From positions 1,794,001 through 1,858,000 of the forward strand of contig NZ_CP059322.2 of NCBI RefSeq assembly GCF_013694245.2: a DNA stretch of 64,000 nucleotides. Reading direction: 5' to 3'. Positions 37,715 through 47,515 of the stretch are shown piece after piece. This DNA is from Micromonospora ferruginea (GTDB lineage: Bacteria > Actinomycetota > Actinomycetes > Mycobacteriales > Micromonosporaceae). Both the position numbers and the translations under genes were made by a program. The notes below the pieces were generated by a model. The model was not told the origin of the DNA. It was given only the letters and a program-made list of their open reading frames with translations, and ran no database searches. Each line of letters begins with the position of its first letter. The first letter of the stretch is position 1.

Positions 37715-38828
37715 GCGGACCGGCGGGACGCCGACCCCGACGGCCGGCGCGGCGCCGGCGTGCCTGGACGACTTCGCGGCGCTGGCCCGGGCGGTGCTGC
37801 CGGCCGACGTGTGGGACTACGTCGACGGCGGCAGCGGGGCCGAGACCGCGCTGGCCGCCAACCGGGCCGCGCTGGACCGGGTGGCGGTGCTGCCCCGGAT
37901 GCTGGCCGGGGTGGAGGAGGCGTCCACCGAGGCGGTGCTGCCGGGCGGCCGGGCCGCGCTGCCGGTGGCGGTCGCGCCGATGGCGTACCAGCGGTTGCTG
38001 CATCCCGACGGGGAGCTGGCGCTCGCGGCGGCGGCCGCCGCGGCCGGCGTCCCCTACGCGGTCAGCACGCTGTCCAGCACGCCGGTCGAGGAGGTCGCGG
38101 CGGCCGGCGGGACGGTCTGGTTCCAGCTCTACTGGCTGCGCGACCGGGCGCTGGTGGCCGACCTGCTGGACCGGGCGCTGGGTGCCGGCTGCGCGGCGGT
38201 GGTGGTCACCGTGGACGTGCCGGTGCTGGGCCGGCGGCTGCGCGACGCGCGCAACGGCTTCGCGCTGCCGCCGCACGTCACCGCCGCGAACCTGCCCGGC
38301 GGCCGGGACGACCTGGCCCACCGGGGCACGCCCGGCGTCTCGGCGGTGGCGGTGCACACCGGCGCGGTCTTCGCCCCGGCGGTGAGCTGGGCGGACCTGG
38401 CCTGGCTGCGCGAGCGTACCCCGGTGCCCCTGCTGGTCAAGGGCATCCTGGACGCGCGCGACGCGGTCCGCGCGGCGGACGCCGGCGTCGACGCGGTGGT
38501 GGTCTCCAACCACGGCGGCCGGCAGCTCGACGCCGCCCCGGCCAGCGTGAGCGTGCTGCCGGAGGTGGTCGACGCGGTCGGGGAGCGGTGCGCGGTGCTG
38601 CTGGACAGCGGCGTGCGCGGCGGCGTGGACGTGCTGCGCGCGCTCGCCCTCGGCGCGTCCGGCGTGCTGCTCGGGCGTCCGCTGCTCTGGGCGCTCGCCG
38701 CCGGTGGGCGGGCCGGCGCCCAGGCCGCCCTGGCGCTGCTCGCGGCCGAGCTGCGCGACGCGCTCATCCTCAGCGGCTGCCCCGACCCGGCGGCGGCGCG
38801 GGGGCTGCGGACCCGGATCGGAGGCTGA
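37707..38828 (+). CDS. hmo: 4-Hydroxymandelate oxidase (FMN-dependent alpha-hydroxyacid oxidase family)
   Basis: This 373-residue TIM-barrel flavoenzyme has the family blocks PMAYQRLLHPDGELA, FQLYWLRDRA, VTVDVPVLGRRLRDARNGFA and the active-site VSNHGGRQLD. Similarity to glycopeptide-pathway Hmo is strong across the length. It oxidises (S)-4-hydroxymandelate to 4-hydroxybenzoylformate with O2. It is directly followed by the HpgT gene and complements hmaS at 21580. The first 20 residues are a non-conserved extension. Confidence 0.87.
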   Translation: MAERTGGTPTPTAGAAPACLDDFAALARAVLPADVWDYVDGGSGAETALAANRAALDRVAVLPRMLAGVEEASTEAVLPGGRAALPVAVAPMAYQRLLHPDGELALAAAAAAAGVPYAVSTLSSTPVEEVAAAGGTVWFQLYWLRDRALVADLLDRALGAGCAAVVVTVDVPVLGRRLRDARNGFALPPHVTAANLPGGRDDLAHRGTPGVSAVAVHTGAVFAPAVSWADLAWLRERTPVPLLVKGILDARDAVRAADAGVDAVVVSNHGGRQLDAAPASVSVLPEVVDAVGERCAVLLDSGVRGGVDVLRALALGASGVLLGRPLLWALAAGGRAGAQAALALLAAELRDALILSGCPDPAAARGLRTRIGG

Positions 38829-38829
38829 C

Positions 38830-40143
38830 GTGGAACCGGTGGACCTGGCCGTCACGGCGCTGCACGGCAGCGTCGGCGACCCGGCGTTGAACTCGATGAA
38901 CTTCCTCAACGAGGTGGCGCAGCACTATCCGGAGGCGGTGTCGCTGGCCGCCGGCCGGCCGTACGAGGAGTTCTTCGACTCGTCGACGCTGGCCACGCAC
39001 CTGGACCGCTTCCGCCGGCACCTCGCCGACGACCTGGGGCTCGGCCCGGCCCAGGTGGACCGGACGCTGCTGCAGTACGGGCGGACCAAGGGCATCGTGC
39101 ACCACCTGATCGCCCGCAACCTCGCCGTCGACGAGCGGATCACGGTCGACCCGGAGGCCCTCGTGGTGACCGTCGGCTGCCAGGAGGCGATGTTCCTGGT
39201 GCTGCGCGCGTTGCGCGCCGACCCGGCCGACGTGCTGTTCGCGGTCGCGCCGACGTACGTCGGGCTGACCGGCGCGGCCCGCCTGGTCGACCTGCCGGTG
39301 CGGCCGGTGGCCGGCGGCCCGGACGGCGTCGACCTGGCCGACCTGCGCGCCGGGGTGCGCCGGGCCCGTGCCGAGGGACTGCGCCCGCGGGCCTGCTACG
39401 TGATGCCGGACTTCGCCAACCCGTCCGGGGTCAGCATGGACACCGCCCACCGGCGGCGGCTGCTCGACCTGGCCGCCGAGGAGGACCTGCTGCTGATCGA
39501 GGACAACCCGTACGGCCTCTTCCCGGCCGACGGCACGGACCGCCGGCCCACGCTCAAGGCGCTGGACACCGCCCGCCGGGTGGTCTACCTCGGGTCGTTC
39601 GCCAAGACCGTGCTGCCCGGCGCCCGGGTCGGCTACGTGGTCGCCGACCAGCGGGTGGCCGGCGCCGACGGCACGGTCGGCCCGCTCGCCGACCAGCTCG
39701 CCAAGATCAAGAGCATGGTCACGGTGAACACGTCGCCGATCAGCCAGGCGGTGATCGGCGGGGTGCTGCTGGCGCACGACTGCTCGCTGGTGGCCGCGAA
39801 CGTCCGGGAGCGGGCCGCGTACGCCCGCAACCTCGCCCATCTGGTCGACGGCCTGGCCCGGCGCTTCCCGGCCGGCGGGCCGGTGCGCTGGACGGTGCCG
39901 GCCGGCGGCTTCTTCGTCGTGGTGACCGTGCCGTTCCCGGTCGACGACGCGTTGCTGCACCGCTCGGCGCGGGAGTACGGCGTGCTCTGGACCCCGATGG
40001 CGCACTTCTACGACGCCGGCACGCCGGTGCACGCGTTGCGCCTGTCGCTGAGCGCGGTCACCCCGGCGCAGATCGACCTGGGGCTGGACCGGCTCGCCGC
40101 ACTGGTCACCGACACCACGGCGGCGGTCGGGGCGCCGGCGTGA
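38830..40143 (+). CDS. hpgT: 4-Hydroxyphenylglycine aminotransferase (HpgT-like, PLP-dependent)
   Basis: This 437-residue class I/II aminotransferase begins in HpgT style (DPALNSMNFLNEVAQHYPEA) and keeps TVGCQEAMFLVLRAL, the PDFANPSG block and the PLP lysine in SFAKTVLPGARVGY. HpgT converts 4-hydroxybenzoylformate to L-4-hydroxyphenylglycine (and can serve the 3,5-dihydroxy analogue). It starts one base after hmo. With hmaS the full Hpg route is present. An aromatic aminotransferase with another substrate is the alternative. Confidence 0.85.
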   Translation: MEPVDLAVTALHGSVGDPALNSMNFLNEVAQHYPEAVSLAAGRPYEEFFDSSTLATHLDRFRRHLADDLGLGPAQVDRTLLQYGRTKGIVHHLIARNLAVDERITVDPEALVVTVGCQEAMFLVLRALRADPADVLFAVAPTYVGLTGAARLVDLPVRPVAGGPDGVDLADLRAGVRRARAEGLRPRACYVMPDFANPSGVSMDTAHRRRLLDLAAEEDLLLIEDNPYGLFPADGTDRRPTLKALDTARRVVYLGSFAKTVLPGARVGYVVADQRVAGADGTVGPLADQLAKIKSMVTVNTSPISQAVIGGVLLAHDCSLVAANVRERAAYARNLAHLVDGLARRFPAGGPVRWTVPAGGFFVVVTVPFPVDDALLHRSAREYGVLWTPMAHFYDAGTPVHALRLSLSAVTPAQIDLGLDRLAALVTDTTAAVGAPA

Positions 40144-40212
40144 CGCCGCAGCGTGGCGGCCGGAGCACCACCCGTGTTCCCCGACCGCCGGTCCTCCGTT
40201 GATAATGGACGG

Positions 40213-40464
40213 ATGGTTGCCTGGGAGTACGCGTTGCTGGTCCGCCGCTATCAGGGGCAGGGCCGGAATTTCCACGTCTCGTTCGTCTGGTACGGCCCGG
40301 ACGGGTCCCGCACCGACGTCACCGCGTACGGCGACACCGCGGTCGCGCACCTCAACCGGGTCGGCCGGGAGGGCTGGGAACTGGTCACCGCCGCCGAGGA
40401 CGTGAACAACGTGCAGGGCAGCACCGAGGTGCACCGCTACCACCTCAAGCGCCCGCTGCGCTGA
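40213..40464 (+). CDS. Small DUF4177-like protein
   Basis: This 83-residue protein has the pattern WEYALLVRR near the start and LNRVGREGWELVTAAEDV in the middle, resembling small DUF4177-type proteins of unknown role. The ATG at 40213 is preferred over a longer start at 40153 because the upstream residues look like leader sequence. It ends at a strong terminator convergent with glyA. Confidence 0.65.
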   Translation: MVAWEYALLVRRYQGQGRNFHVSFVWYGPDGSRTDVTAYGDTAVAHLNRVGREGWELVTAAEDVNNVQGSTEVHRYHLKRPLR

Positions 40465-40469
40465 GGTTC

Positions 40470-40506
40470 CGCGCCCCCCGCCGGCCACCGGTCGGCGGGG
40501 GGCGCG
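40470..40506. terminator. Bidirectional terminator between convergent genes
   Basis: Perfect 14-base arms (CGCGCCCCCCGCCG and its complement) flank a 9-base loop, lying six bases after one stop and eight before the glyA stop. Confidence 0.65.
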
Positions 40507-40513
40507 GCCGGGC

Positions 40514-41950
40514 TCAGCCCAGCGAGACCTCGGGGTAGAGCGGGAACGGGACGAGCAGGTCGGCGGCCTGCTTGCCGACCGACTCGGCCACCGCCGGGTC
40601 CAGCACGTACTTCGCCTTCGACGGCGCGCCGTCCGGGCCGGTGCCGGCGGTGGTCCGGTCCAGCACCGTGTGGATCAGCTCGGCGGTGGCGTCCATCTCG
40701 GCGGCGCCCAGCCCCCGGGTGGTGAGCGCCGGCGTGCCGATCCGGATACCGGAGGTGTACCACGCGCCGTTCGGGTCCTGCGGCACCGCGTTGCGGTTCG
40801 TCACGATCCCGGAGTCGAGCAGCGCCTGCTCGGCCTGCCGGCCGGTCAGGCCGTACCCGGACACGTCGATGAGCACCAGGTGGTTCTCGGTGCCGCCAGT
40901 GACCAGCGTCGCGCCCCGGCGCAGCAGCCCGTCGGCGAGCGCCTGCGCGTTGTCGACGATCCGCTGGGCGTAGTCGGCGAAGTCGGGGCGCCGGGCCTCG
41001 GCCAGCGCGACCGCCTTGGCGGCCATCACGTGCGGCAGCGGGCCGCCGAGCACCATCGGGCAGCCCCGGTCGACCTGGTCGGCCAGCTCCGGGCCGCAGA
41101 GCACCATGCCGCCGCGCGGGCCGCGCAGCGACTTGTGCGTGGTGGTGGTGACGATGTGCGCGTGCGGCACCGGGTCGAAGTCGCCGGTGAAGACCTTGCC
41201 GGCGACCAGGCCGGCGAAGTGCGCCATGTCGACCATGAAGGCGGCCCCGACCGAGTCGGCGATCTCCCGCATGATCCGGAAGTTGACCTTCCGCGGATAC
41301 GCCGAGTAGCCGGCGACCAGGATCAGCGGCTTGAACTCCCGGGCCGCCTCGGCCACCCGGTCGTAGTCGATCAGGCCGGTGGCCGGGTCGGTGCCGTAGC
41401 TGCGCTGGTCGAACATCTTGCCGGAGATGTTCGGCCGGAAGCCGTGGGTGAGGTGGCCGCCGGCGTCCAGCGACATGCCGAGCATCCGCTGGTTGCCCAG
41501 CTCCCGGCGCAGCGCGAACCAGTCCGCCTCGGTGAGCTCGTTGACCTGGCGGACCTGGGCCTTCCTCAGTGCGGGCGACTCGACCCGGTCGGCCAGGATC
41601 GCCCAGAACGCGACCAGGTTGGCGTCGATGCCGGAGTGCGGCTGCACGTAGGCGTGGGACGCCCCGAACAGCTCCTTGGCGTGCTCGGCGGCGAGCGCCT
41701 CGACGGTGTCCACGTTCTGGCAGCCGGCGTAGAAACGCCGCCCGATGGTGCCCTCGGCGTACTTGTCGCTGAACCAGTTGCCCATGGCCAGCAGCGTCGC
41801 GGGGGAGGCGTAGTTCTCACTGGCGATCAACTTCAGCGACTCACGCTGGTCGGCCAGCTCTGCCCCGATGGCGTCCGCCACCCGCGGCTCGACGCCGCGG
41901 ATCACCTCCAGCGCGGTGCGGAAGGCGGTGGACTCGACGTTGTGCGACAT
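40514..41950 (-). CDS. glyA: Serine hydroxymethyltransferase
   Basis: The 478-residue PLP enzyme interconverts serine and glycine with tetrahydrofolate. Visible blocks are [21 protein letters not shown] (split over residues 42-62), [27 protein letters not shown] and the PLP lysine in [14 protein letters not shown]. It is longer than E. coli GlyA (417) by an internal insertion near residues 140-190. The ATG at 41950 follows AGGAGG. A ZTP riboswitch in its leader couples expression to folate/one-carbon status. Glycine or serine supply is housekeeping, not clearly part of the cluster. Confidence 0.93.
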   Translation of the reverse strand: MSHNVESTAFRTALEVIRGVEPRVADAIGAELADQRESLKLIASENYASPATLLAMGNWFSDKYAEGTIGRRFYAGCQNVDTVEALAAEHAKELFGASHAYVQPHSGIDANLVAFWAILADRVESPALRKAQVRQVNELTEADWFALRRELGNQRMLGMSLDAGGHLTHGFRPNISGKMFDQRSYGTDPATGLIDYDRVAEAAREFKPLILVAGYSAYPRKVNFRIMREIADSVGAAFMVDMAHFAGLVAGKVFTGDFDPVPHAHIVTTTTHKSLRGPRGGMVLCGPELADQVDRGCPMVLGGPLPHVMAAKAVALAEARRPDFADYAQRIVDNAQALADGLLRRGATLVTGGTENHLVLIDVSGYGLTGRQAEQALLDSGIVTNRNAVPQDPNGAWYTSGIRIGTPALTTRGLGAAEMDATAELIHTVLDRTTAGTGPDGAPSKAKYVLDPAVAESVGKQAADLLVPFPLYPEVSLG

Positions 41951-41971
41951 GCGACCTCCTGGTGACGTGCG

Positions 41972-42056
41972 GAAGGCCCAGGCGCTCGGCATGCGTCCTC
42001 ATGACGAGGCCGCTCCCCGATGGTGCTCCATCTCCACGCGCCAGTCACGGCCCGAG
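41972..42056 (-). ncRNA. ZTP (pfl) riboswitch upstream of glyA
   Basis: Read leftward, the leader contains GTGACTGGCG (near 42048-42039), GTGGAG, an ACCATCGGGGAGCGG stretch and the 3' CCGAGCGCCTGGGC block (41990-41977). These match the conserved sequence and order of the pfl motif that binds ZTP/ZMP and typically controls folate and one-carbon genes including glyA. It ends about 20 bases before the ribosome-binding site, fitting translational or short-terminator control. A covariance-model score was not computed. Confidence 0.8.
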
Positions 42057-42102
42057 GGAAATCCTAGCGGTCCCCGCCAGGCCGGACCCCCAGCGGCCCG
42101 CC

Positions 42103-42184
42103 TGTAAGGAGGGGCCCCTTCTTAACGCATTCTGCATAGGCGGGGCCCCCGCTTAACATCCACCTGTTAAGCGGGGGCCCCGCC
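42103..42184. repeat. 55-bp intergenic repeat copy 2 with attached perfect hairpin
   Basis: 42103-42157 matches the element at 1920-1974 at 47 of 55 positions. Here the second half (42139-42157) is also the left arm of a perfect 19-bp hairpin whose right arm is 42166-42184, with an 8-base loop. The hairpin lies just past the leftward hemerythrin stop and probably terminates it. Confidence 0.75.
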
Positions 42185-42196
42185 TTGCACCCGGGC

Positions 42197-42697
42197 TCAG
42201 GCGACCACGGCGTCGCGGGCCTTCTTCAGCGCCTTCGGGGCGGTCGGCGTCTTCGGCGCCGTCGGCCGTACGTCGAGCATGCGCTGGCCGATCTCCTGGA
42301 GCTGGTTACGGCCGAGCGCCTCGCGCACCTTGGGGAACCACTCCTGCTCCTCCTCCTCGACGTGGTGCAGCACGTTCTCGATGAGCACCGTCGTCTTGGC
42401 GACGAACCGCTCGTCGTCGGCGTCCATCGCGTGCAGTTCGAGGCAGAGCACGTCCGCCACGTGGTGCTCCTCGTACGACTCGAGGATGTCGTCCTCGACG
42501 TCCGGCACCAGCTTGCGGACCTCCGGGTACATCACCTCGTTCTCCAGGTAGGTGTGCACCGTCAGCGCCTCGATGATCTGCGTGACGATCTTCCCGCGCC
42601 GGCTCGCCGGACCGTCCTCGGCCTCCTGGAAGGCCTTGAACAGTCGGCGCATCTCCTTGTGGTCCTCCTTGAGCAGGACGATCGCGTCGGTGGACAC
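42197..42697 (-). CDS. Hemerythrin HHE cation-binding domain protein
   Basis: This 166-residue four-helix-bundle protein has the hemerythrin-like iron ligands in LLKEDHKEMRRLF, TVHTYLENEVMYPEV, YEEHHVADVLCLEL and HHVEEEEQEWFPKV. Such cytoplasmic diiron proteins are linked to oxygen, iron or nitrosative-stress sensing. A Lys/Ala/Pro-rich tail follows (RPTAPKTPTAPKALKKARDA). The GTG at 42697 has AGGAGG upstream. It is monocistronic. Confidence 0.88.
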   Translation of the reverse strand: MSTDAIVLLKEDHKEMRRLFKAFQEAEDGPASRRGKIVTQIIEALTVHTYLENEVMYPEVRKLVPDVEDDILESYEEHHVADVLCLELHAMDADDERFVAKTTVLIENVLHHVEEEEQEWFPKVREALGRNQLQEIGQRMLDVRPTAPKTPTAPKALKKARDAVVA

Positions 42698-42759
42698 CGG
42701 GTTACCTCCTCGGTCGGCTGATGAGGGCCCCCTACCCGGCGTCCGACCAGGACAAACAG

Positions 42760-42791
42760 ACCGGGCCCGGCGATTCGTCGCCGGGCCCGGT
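42760..42791 (-). terminator. Hairpin after the subtilase gene
   Basis: Perfect 14-base arms (ACCGGGCCCGGCGA and complement) close a TTCG tetraloop, about 20 bases past the leftward stop at 42808. Confidence 0.6.
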
Positions 42792-42807
42792 CGGTCGGTG
42801 GGGAGGG

Positions 42808-44283
<1,476 letters not shown>

Positions 44284-44348
44284 ACGTACTCCCAGGGGCC
44301 GATCCGGTCCGACGAGCAGGCTGCTCGCCGTTGCCGGTTCAGCGCCCG

Positions 44349-44383
44349 GCCGGTCTGTGGTGTTACACACACCACAGACCGGC
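44349..44383 (-). terminator. Hairpin after the NAD(P)H-hydrate dehydratase gene
   Basis: Perfect 15-base arms (GCCGGTCTGTGGTGT and complement) enclose TACAC, about a dozen bases past the stop at 44396. Confidence 0.6.
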
Positions 44384-44395
44384 TGCCGTCGACCG

Positions 44396-45259
44396 TCAGA
44401 CCGTCGCCAGCGTGTACGGGATCTCGTCGAGCAGCTCCCGGGCGAGGAAGCCGATCCGGCCGTACCGGGGCACCAGCCGCTGCCCGCTCACCGCGTGCGC
44501 GAACGCCGCCCAGCAGGCCGCCTGCGCCGGGTCGGCGCCGCGGGACAGCAGCCCGGCGAGCAGCCCGGCCCGCACGTCCCCGCTGCCCGAGGTGCCCAGC
44601 CCGGCGTCGCCGCTCTCCTCCCGCCAGGCCCGGCCGTCCGGGGTGGCGATGTGGCCGTACAGCGACACCACCGCCTCGTACCGCCGGGCCAGCTCGACCG
44701 CCTCCGCGTCCAGGTCGTCGCCGGGGTCGCGGTCGAGCAGGTGCCGGGCCTCGGTGAGGTTCGGCGTGAGCACCACCTTGCGCCCGGAGCCGACCAGCAG
44801 GTCCGGCTCGTGGCTGAGCGCACCGAGCGCGTACGCGTCGAGCACCAGCGCGGTCTCCCGGCCGGCCGCGTCGAGCACCAGGCGCAGCAGTTCCCCGGTG
44901 GCGTCGATGTCCCGCAGGCCCGGGCCGACCGTCACCACGTCCGCCTCGGCGACCAGGCCGCCGAGCACATCTCCCGGGTCGCCCCGGACCGCGCCCTCGT
45001 CGGTCTCCGGCAGGCCGACCACCAGCGCCTCGGGGACCTGGATGCTCAGCGACGGGGCGGTGGACTCGGCGGCGGCCAACTGGAGCACGCCGGCCCCGGC
45101 GCGCAGCGCGGCGACGCCGGCCAGCAGCACCGCCCCGGGGGTGAACCGGGAGCCGCCGACCACCAGCACCGTGCCGCGCGCCTCCTTGCCGCCGGTGGGC
45201 ACGGGCAGCGCCCAGTCGCGCAGCAGCGCGGGGGTGATCACGTCAGACCGGTTCGGCAT
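44396..45259 (-). CDS. nnrD: ADP-dependent NAD(P)H-hydrate dehydratase
   Basis: This 287-residue ribokinase-like enzyme resembles the C-terminal domain of YjeF. It has RGTVLVVGGSRFTPGAVLLA, a VGPGL block, TPNLTEARHLL and the nucleotide-site segment GTSGSGDVRAGLLAGLL. The usual form of the last motif is GTGGTGDVLAG, so two positions differ. It repairs hydrated NAD(P)H. No epimerase (NnrE) domain is attached. Its start overlaps the histidine phosphatase gene, so the two are co-transcribed. Confidence 0.82.
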   Translation of the reverse strand: MPNRSDVITPALLRDWALPVPTGGKEARGTVLVVGGSRFTPGAVLLAGVAALRAGAGVLQLAAAESTAPSLSIQVPEALVVGLPETDEGAVRGDPGDVLGGLVAEADVVTVGPGLRDIDATGELLRLVLDAAGRETALVLDAYALGALSHEPDLLVGSGRKVVLTPNLTEARHLLDRDPGDDLDAEAVELARRYEAVVSLYGHIATPDGRAWREESGDAGLGTSGSGDVRAGLLAGLLSRGADPAQAACWAAFAHAVSGQRLVPRYGRIGFLARELLDEIPYTLATV

Positions 45260-45974
45260 GGACCTCGTCCTCCCTGGTGGGCCGCGCCCCCTCGCGGTGC
45301 AGGTGGGCGACGTCGTTGAACGTCTCCGGGCGGAGCCGCCCGGCCCCGTCGGCGCGCCACCCGGTCACCGAGCAGTTGGCGATGACGTGCTCGTGGGTGA
45401 GCGCCATCAACTCCGCCTCGGTGAGCCCCTCCACCAGGTAGCGGAGCAGGAAGACCAGCGCGTCGTGGCCGAACAGCAGCACCCGCCCGCCGTCGTGGTC
45501 GCGGCGCAGGTCACCGAGGAGCGCGCGCAGCCGCAGCGCCACGTCGGTCCACGACTCGCCGCCGGGCGGGCGGTAGTAGAACTTGCCGAGCCGGTCGCGC
45601 CGCCGCGCCTCCTCCGGGTGGCGCCGGCGCACCCCGTGACCGGTGAGCCCGTCGAGGATGCCCAGCTCCCGGTCGCGCAGCCGCTCGTCGCGGCTCGCCG
45701 GGACGCCGGTGCCGGCCAGCGCCAGCTCGGCGGTGCGCACGGCGCGCAGGTACGGCGACATCACGGCCACCTCGGGCCGCTGCTCCTCGGGCAGGCCGGC
45801 CAGCCACCGCCCGGTCGCCCGGGCCTGCTCCTCGCCGGTCGGTGACAGCGGCACGTCCGCGTCCCGGTGGGTGAGGTCGATCAGCTCGGCGCCGGACGTC
45901 TCGGCCGCGCCGGCCGCGACGTTCGCGGTGCTCTCGCCGTGCCGGACGATCCAGAGCGCTGCCAACTCCGCCAT
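45243..45974 (-). CDS. Histidine phosphatase (phosphoglycerate mutase-like) family protein
   Basis: The 243-residue protein has the RHG signature WIVRHGESTANVA (His about residue 11), PLSPTGEEQARA, a MSPYLRAVRTAE block and the second histidine in LLFGHDALVFLL. This fold includes phosphatases and mutases; the substrate is not evident. The ATG at 45974 has GGGAG upstream. It overlaps nnrD by 17 bases. Confidence 0.83.
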   Translation of the reverse strand: MAELAALWIVRHGESTANVAAGAAETSGAELIDLTHRDADVPLSPTGEEQARATGRWLAGLPEEQRPEVAVMSPYLRAVRTAELALAGTGVPASRDERLRDRELGILDGLTGHGVRRRHPEEARRRDRLGKFYYRPPGGESWTDVALRLRALLGDLRRDHDGGRVLLFGHDALVFLLRYLVEGLTEAELMALTHEHVIANCSVTGWRADGAGRLRPETFNDVAHLHREGARPTREDEVHAEPV

Positions 45975-46162
45975 GCGGCTCCCGGTACCCGGGCCCCGCG
46001 CCGGGTAACCGCGCCGGCCCGGTCGGTTCGGCCCGGCGGGCTGTGGGCGCACCCGCCCGCTGCCCTGGCCACCCGGGTGCCATCGGTGGGACAGCGCGGG
46101 GTTGCATCGACCCGGCAGAATGTCCGCCGGGTCCCCGGTGGCCCGTGCGGAGGGGGGTGGGC

Positions 46163-46492
46163 ATGTCGACGGTGGTCCGAGGGCTGCGCGAGGCGCTGGT
46201 GCTCTTCGTGATCGCGGTGGTGGTGATCGCGGCGGCGGTCGGCACCTGGGTGGCGATCAGCGGCGGTGACTTCGTGCACCGGTTGGGTGTGGCGTTCCTG
46301 CTGGTCGGCGCCGTGATCGGGATGACCGGCGACCTCACCCTGAGCCGGATCGGCATGCTGCCGGCCCGGTCCACGTTCGGCCTCGCGCCGGAGCGGGCGG
46401 ACGGCGGCGGCGGCCGGGTGCTGACCGGCGTCGGCATCTTCCTCTTCGTCTCGGTGCCGCTGATCGTGGTCGGGGTCCTGCTGATCACCTGA
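46163..46492 (+). CDS. Small membrane protein of unknown function
   Basis: The 109-residue protein has three predicted hydrophobic helices (ALVLFVIAVVVIAAAVGTWV, LGVAFLLVGAVIGMTG and VGIFLFVSVPLIVVGVLLI) and a short glycine-rich loop. The ATG at 46163 is preceded by GGAGGGGGG. No family was recognised. The LigD-like gene follows after 44 bases with its own leaderless promoter. Confidence 0.65.
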   Translation: MSTVVRGLREALVLFVIAVVVIAAAVGTWVAISGGDFVHRLGVAFLLVGAVIGMTGDLTLSRIGMLPARSTFGLAPERADGGGGRVLTGVGIFLFVSVPLIVVGVLLIT

Positions 46493-46523
46493 GGAGATGC
46501 CCGCGCGACGGCCGCCGGTGCCC

Positions 46524-46529
46524 TACGGT
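46524..46529 (+). promoter_or_regulatory. -10 element of a leaderless gene
   Basis: TACGGT ends seven bases before the GTG at 46537, the spacing seen in leaderless actinobacterial transcripts. No ribosome-binding site precedes that GTG. Confidence 0.45.
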
Positions 46530-46536
46530 GTTCTGC

Positions 46537-47511
46537 GTGGCGACCGCGGCGGCCGAGGAGATCCGGGTGGGCGAGCGGCTGGTCCGCGTCTCCAGCCCCG
46601 ACAAGCCCTACTTCCCGGAACGCGGGCTGACCAAGCGGGACGTGGTGCGCTACTTCCTCTCCGTCGGGGACGGCATCCTGCGCGCGCTGCGCGACCGGCC
46701 GACCATGCTGGAACGCTGGCCGCGCGGGGTGTTCGAGGGCGCGACGGTGGCCACCCGGCAGACCAACAGGGGCGACGCGTTCTACCAGAAGCGGCTGCCG
46801 GCCGGCGCGCCCGACTGGGTACGCACCGCGCACATCACGTTCCCCAGCGGCCGGACCGCCGACGAGGTGGCCCCGAGCGAGCTGGCGGTGGTCGCCTGGG
46901 CGGCCAACCTGGGCACGCTGCGCTTCCACCCGTGGCCGGTGTCGAAGGCCGACGTGGAGCGCCCCGACCAGTTGCGCATCGACCTCGACCCGATGCCCGG
47001 GGTGCCGTTCGCGCAGGTGGTACCGGTGGCCCACGAGGTGCGGGCGTTCCTGGCCGAGCTGGGCATGGAGGGCTTCCCGAAGACCACCGGCGGGCGCGGC
47101 ATCCACGTCTACCTGTCGATCGAGCCGCGGTGGAGTTTCGGCGAGTGCCGGCGGGCGGTGCTGGCGCTGGGCCTGGAGATGCGGCGACGCCGACCCGACC
47201 TGGTCACCACGACCTGGTGGCGCGACCAGCGGGACAGGCCGGTCTTCGTCGACTACAACCAGATGGCGCGCGACCACACCATGACGTCGGCGTACTCGAT
47301 CCGGCCCACGCCGGCGGCGCTGGTCTCCGCGCCGCTCGACTGGTCCGAGCTGGACGACGCCCGACCGGAGGACTTCGACGTGGTCAGCATGCCGGCCCGG
47401 TTCGCCGGGCGCGGCGACCCGCACGCCGGACTGGACGGGCGGCGGTACTCGCTGGAACCGCTGCTGGAGCTGGCCGACCGCGAGGGGCTGGAGTCGCCGC
47501 CGGAGCGCTGA
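46537..47511 (+). CDS. LigD-type DNA polymerase/primase domain protein
   Basis: This 324-residue archaeo-eukaryotic-primase-like protein corresponds to the polymerase domain of LigD as a separate protein. It has SSPDKPYFPERGLTKRDVVRYF near the start (two halves), the metal-binding LRIDLDPMPG, KTTGGRGIHVY and VDYNQMARDHTM. Stand-alone forms take part in non-homologous end joining with Ku and a ligase, neither of which is adjacent. An in-frame GTG at 46528 is possible, but the promoter pattern favours 46537. Confidence 0.85.
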   Translation: MATAAAEEIRVGERLVRVSSPDKPYFPERGLTKRDVVRYFLSVGDGILRALRDRPTMLERWPRGVFEGATVATRQTNRGDAFYQKRLPAGAPDWVRTAHITFPSGRTADEVAPSELAVVAWAANLGTLRFHPWPVSKADVERPDQLRIDLDPMPGVPFAQVVPVAHEVRAFLAELGMEGFPKTTGGRGIHVYLSIEPRWSFGECRRAVLALGLEMRRRRPDLVTTTWWRDQRDRPVFVDYNQMARDHTMTSAYSIRPTPAALVSAPLDWSELDDARPEDFDVVSMPARFAGRGDPHAGLDGRRYSLEPLLELADREGLESPPER

Positions 47512-47515
47512 GCGG

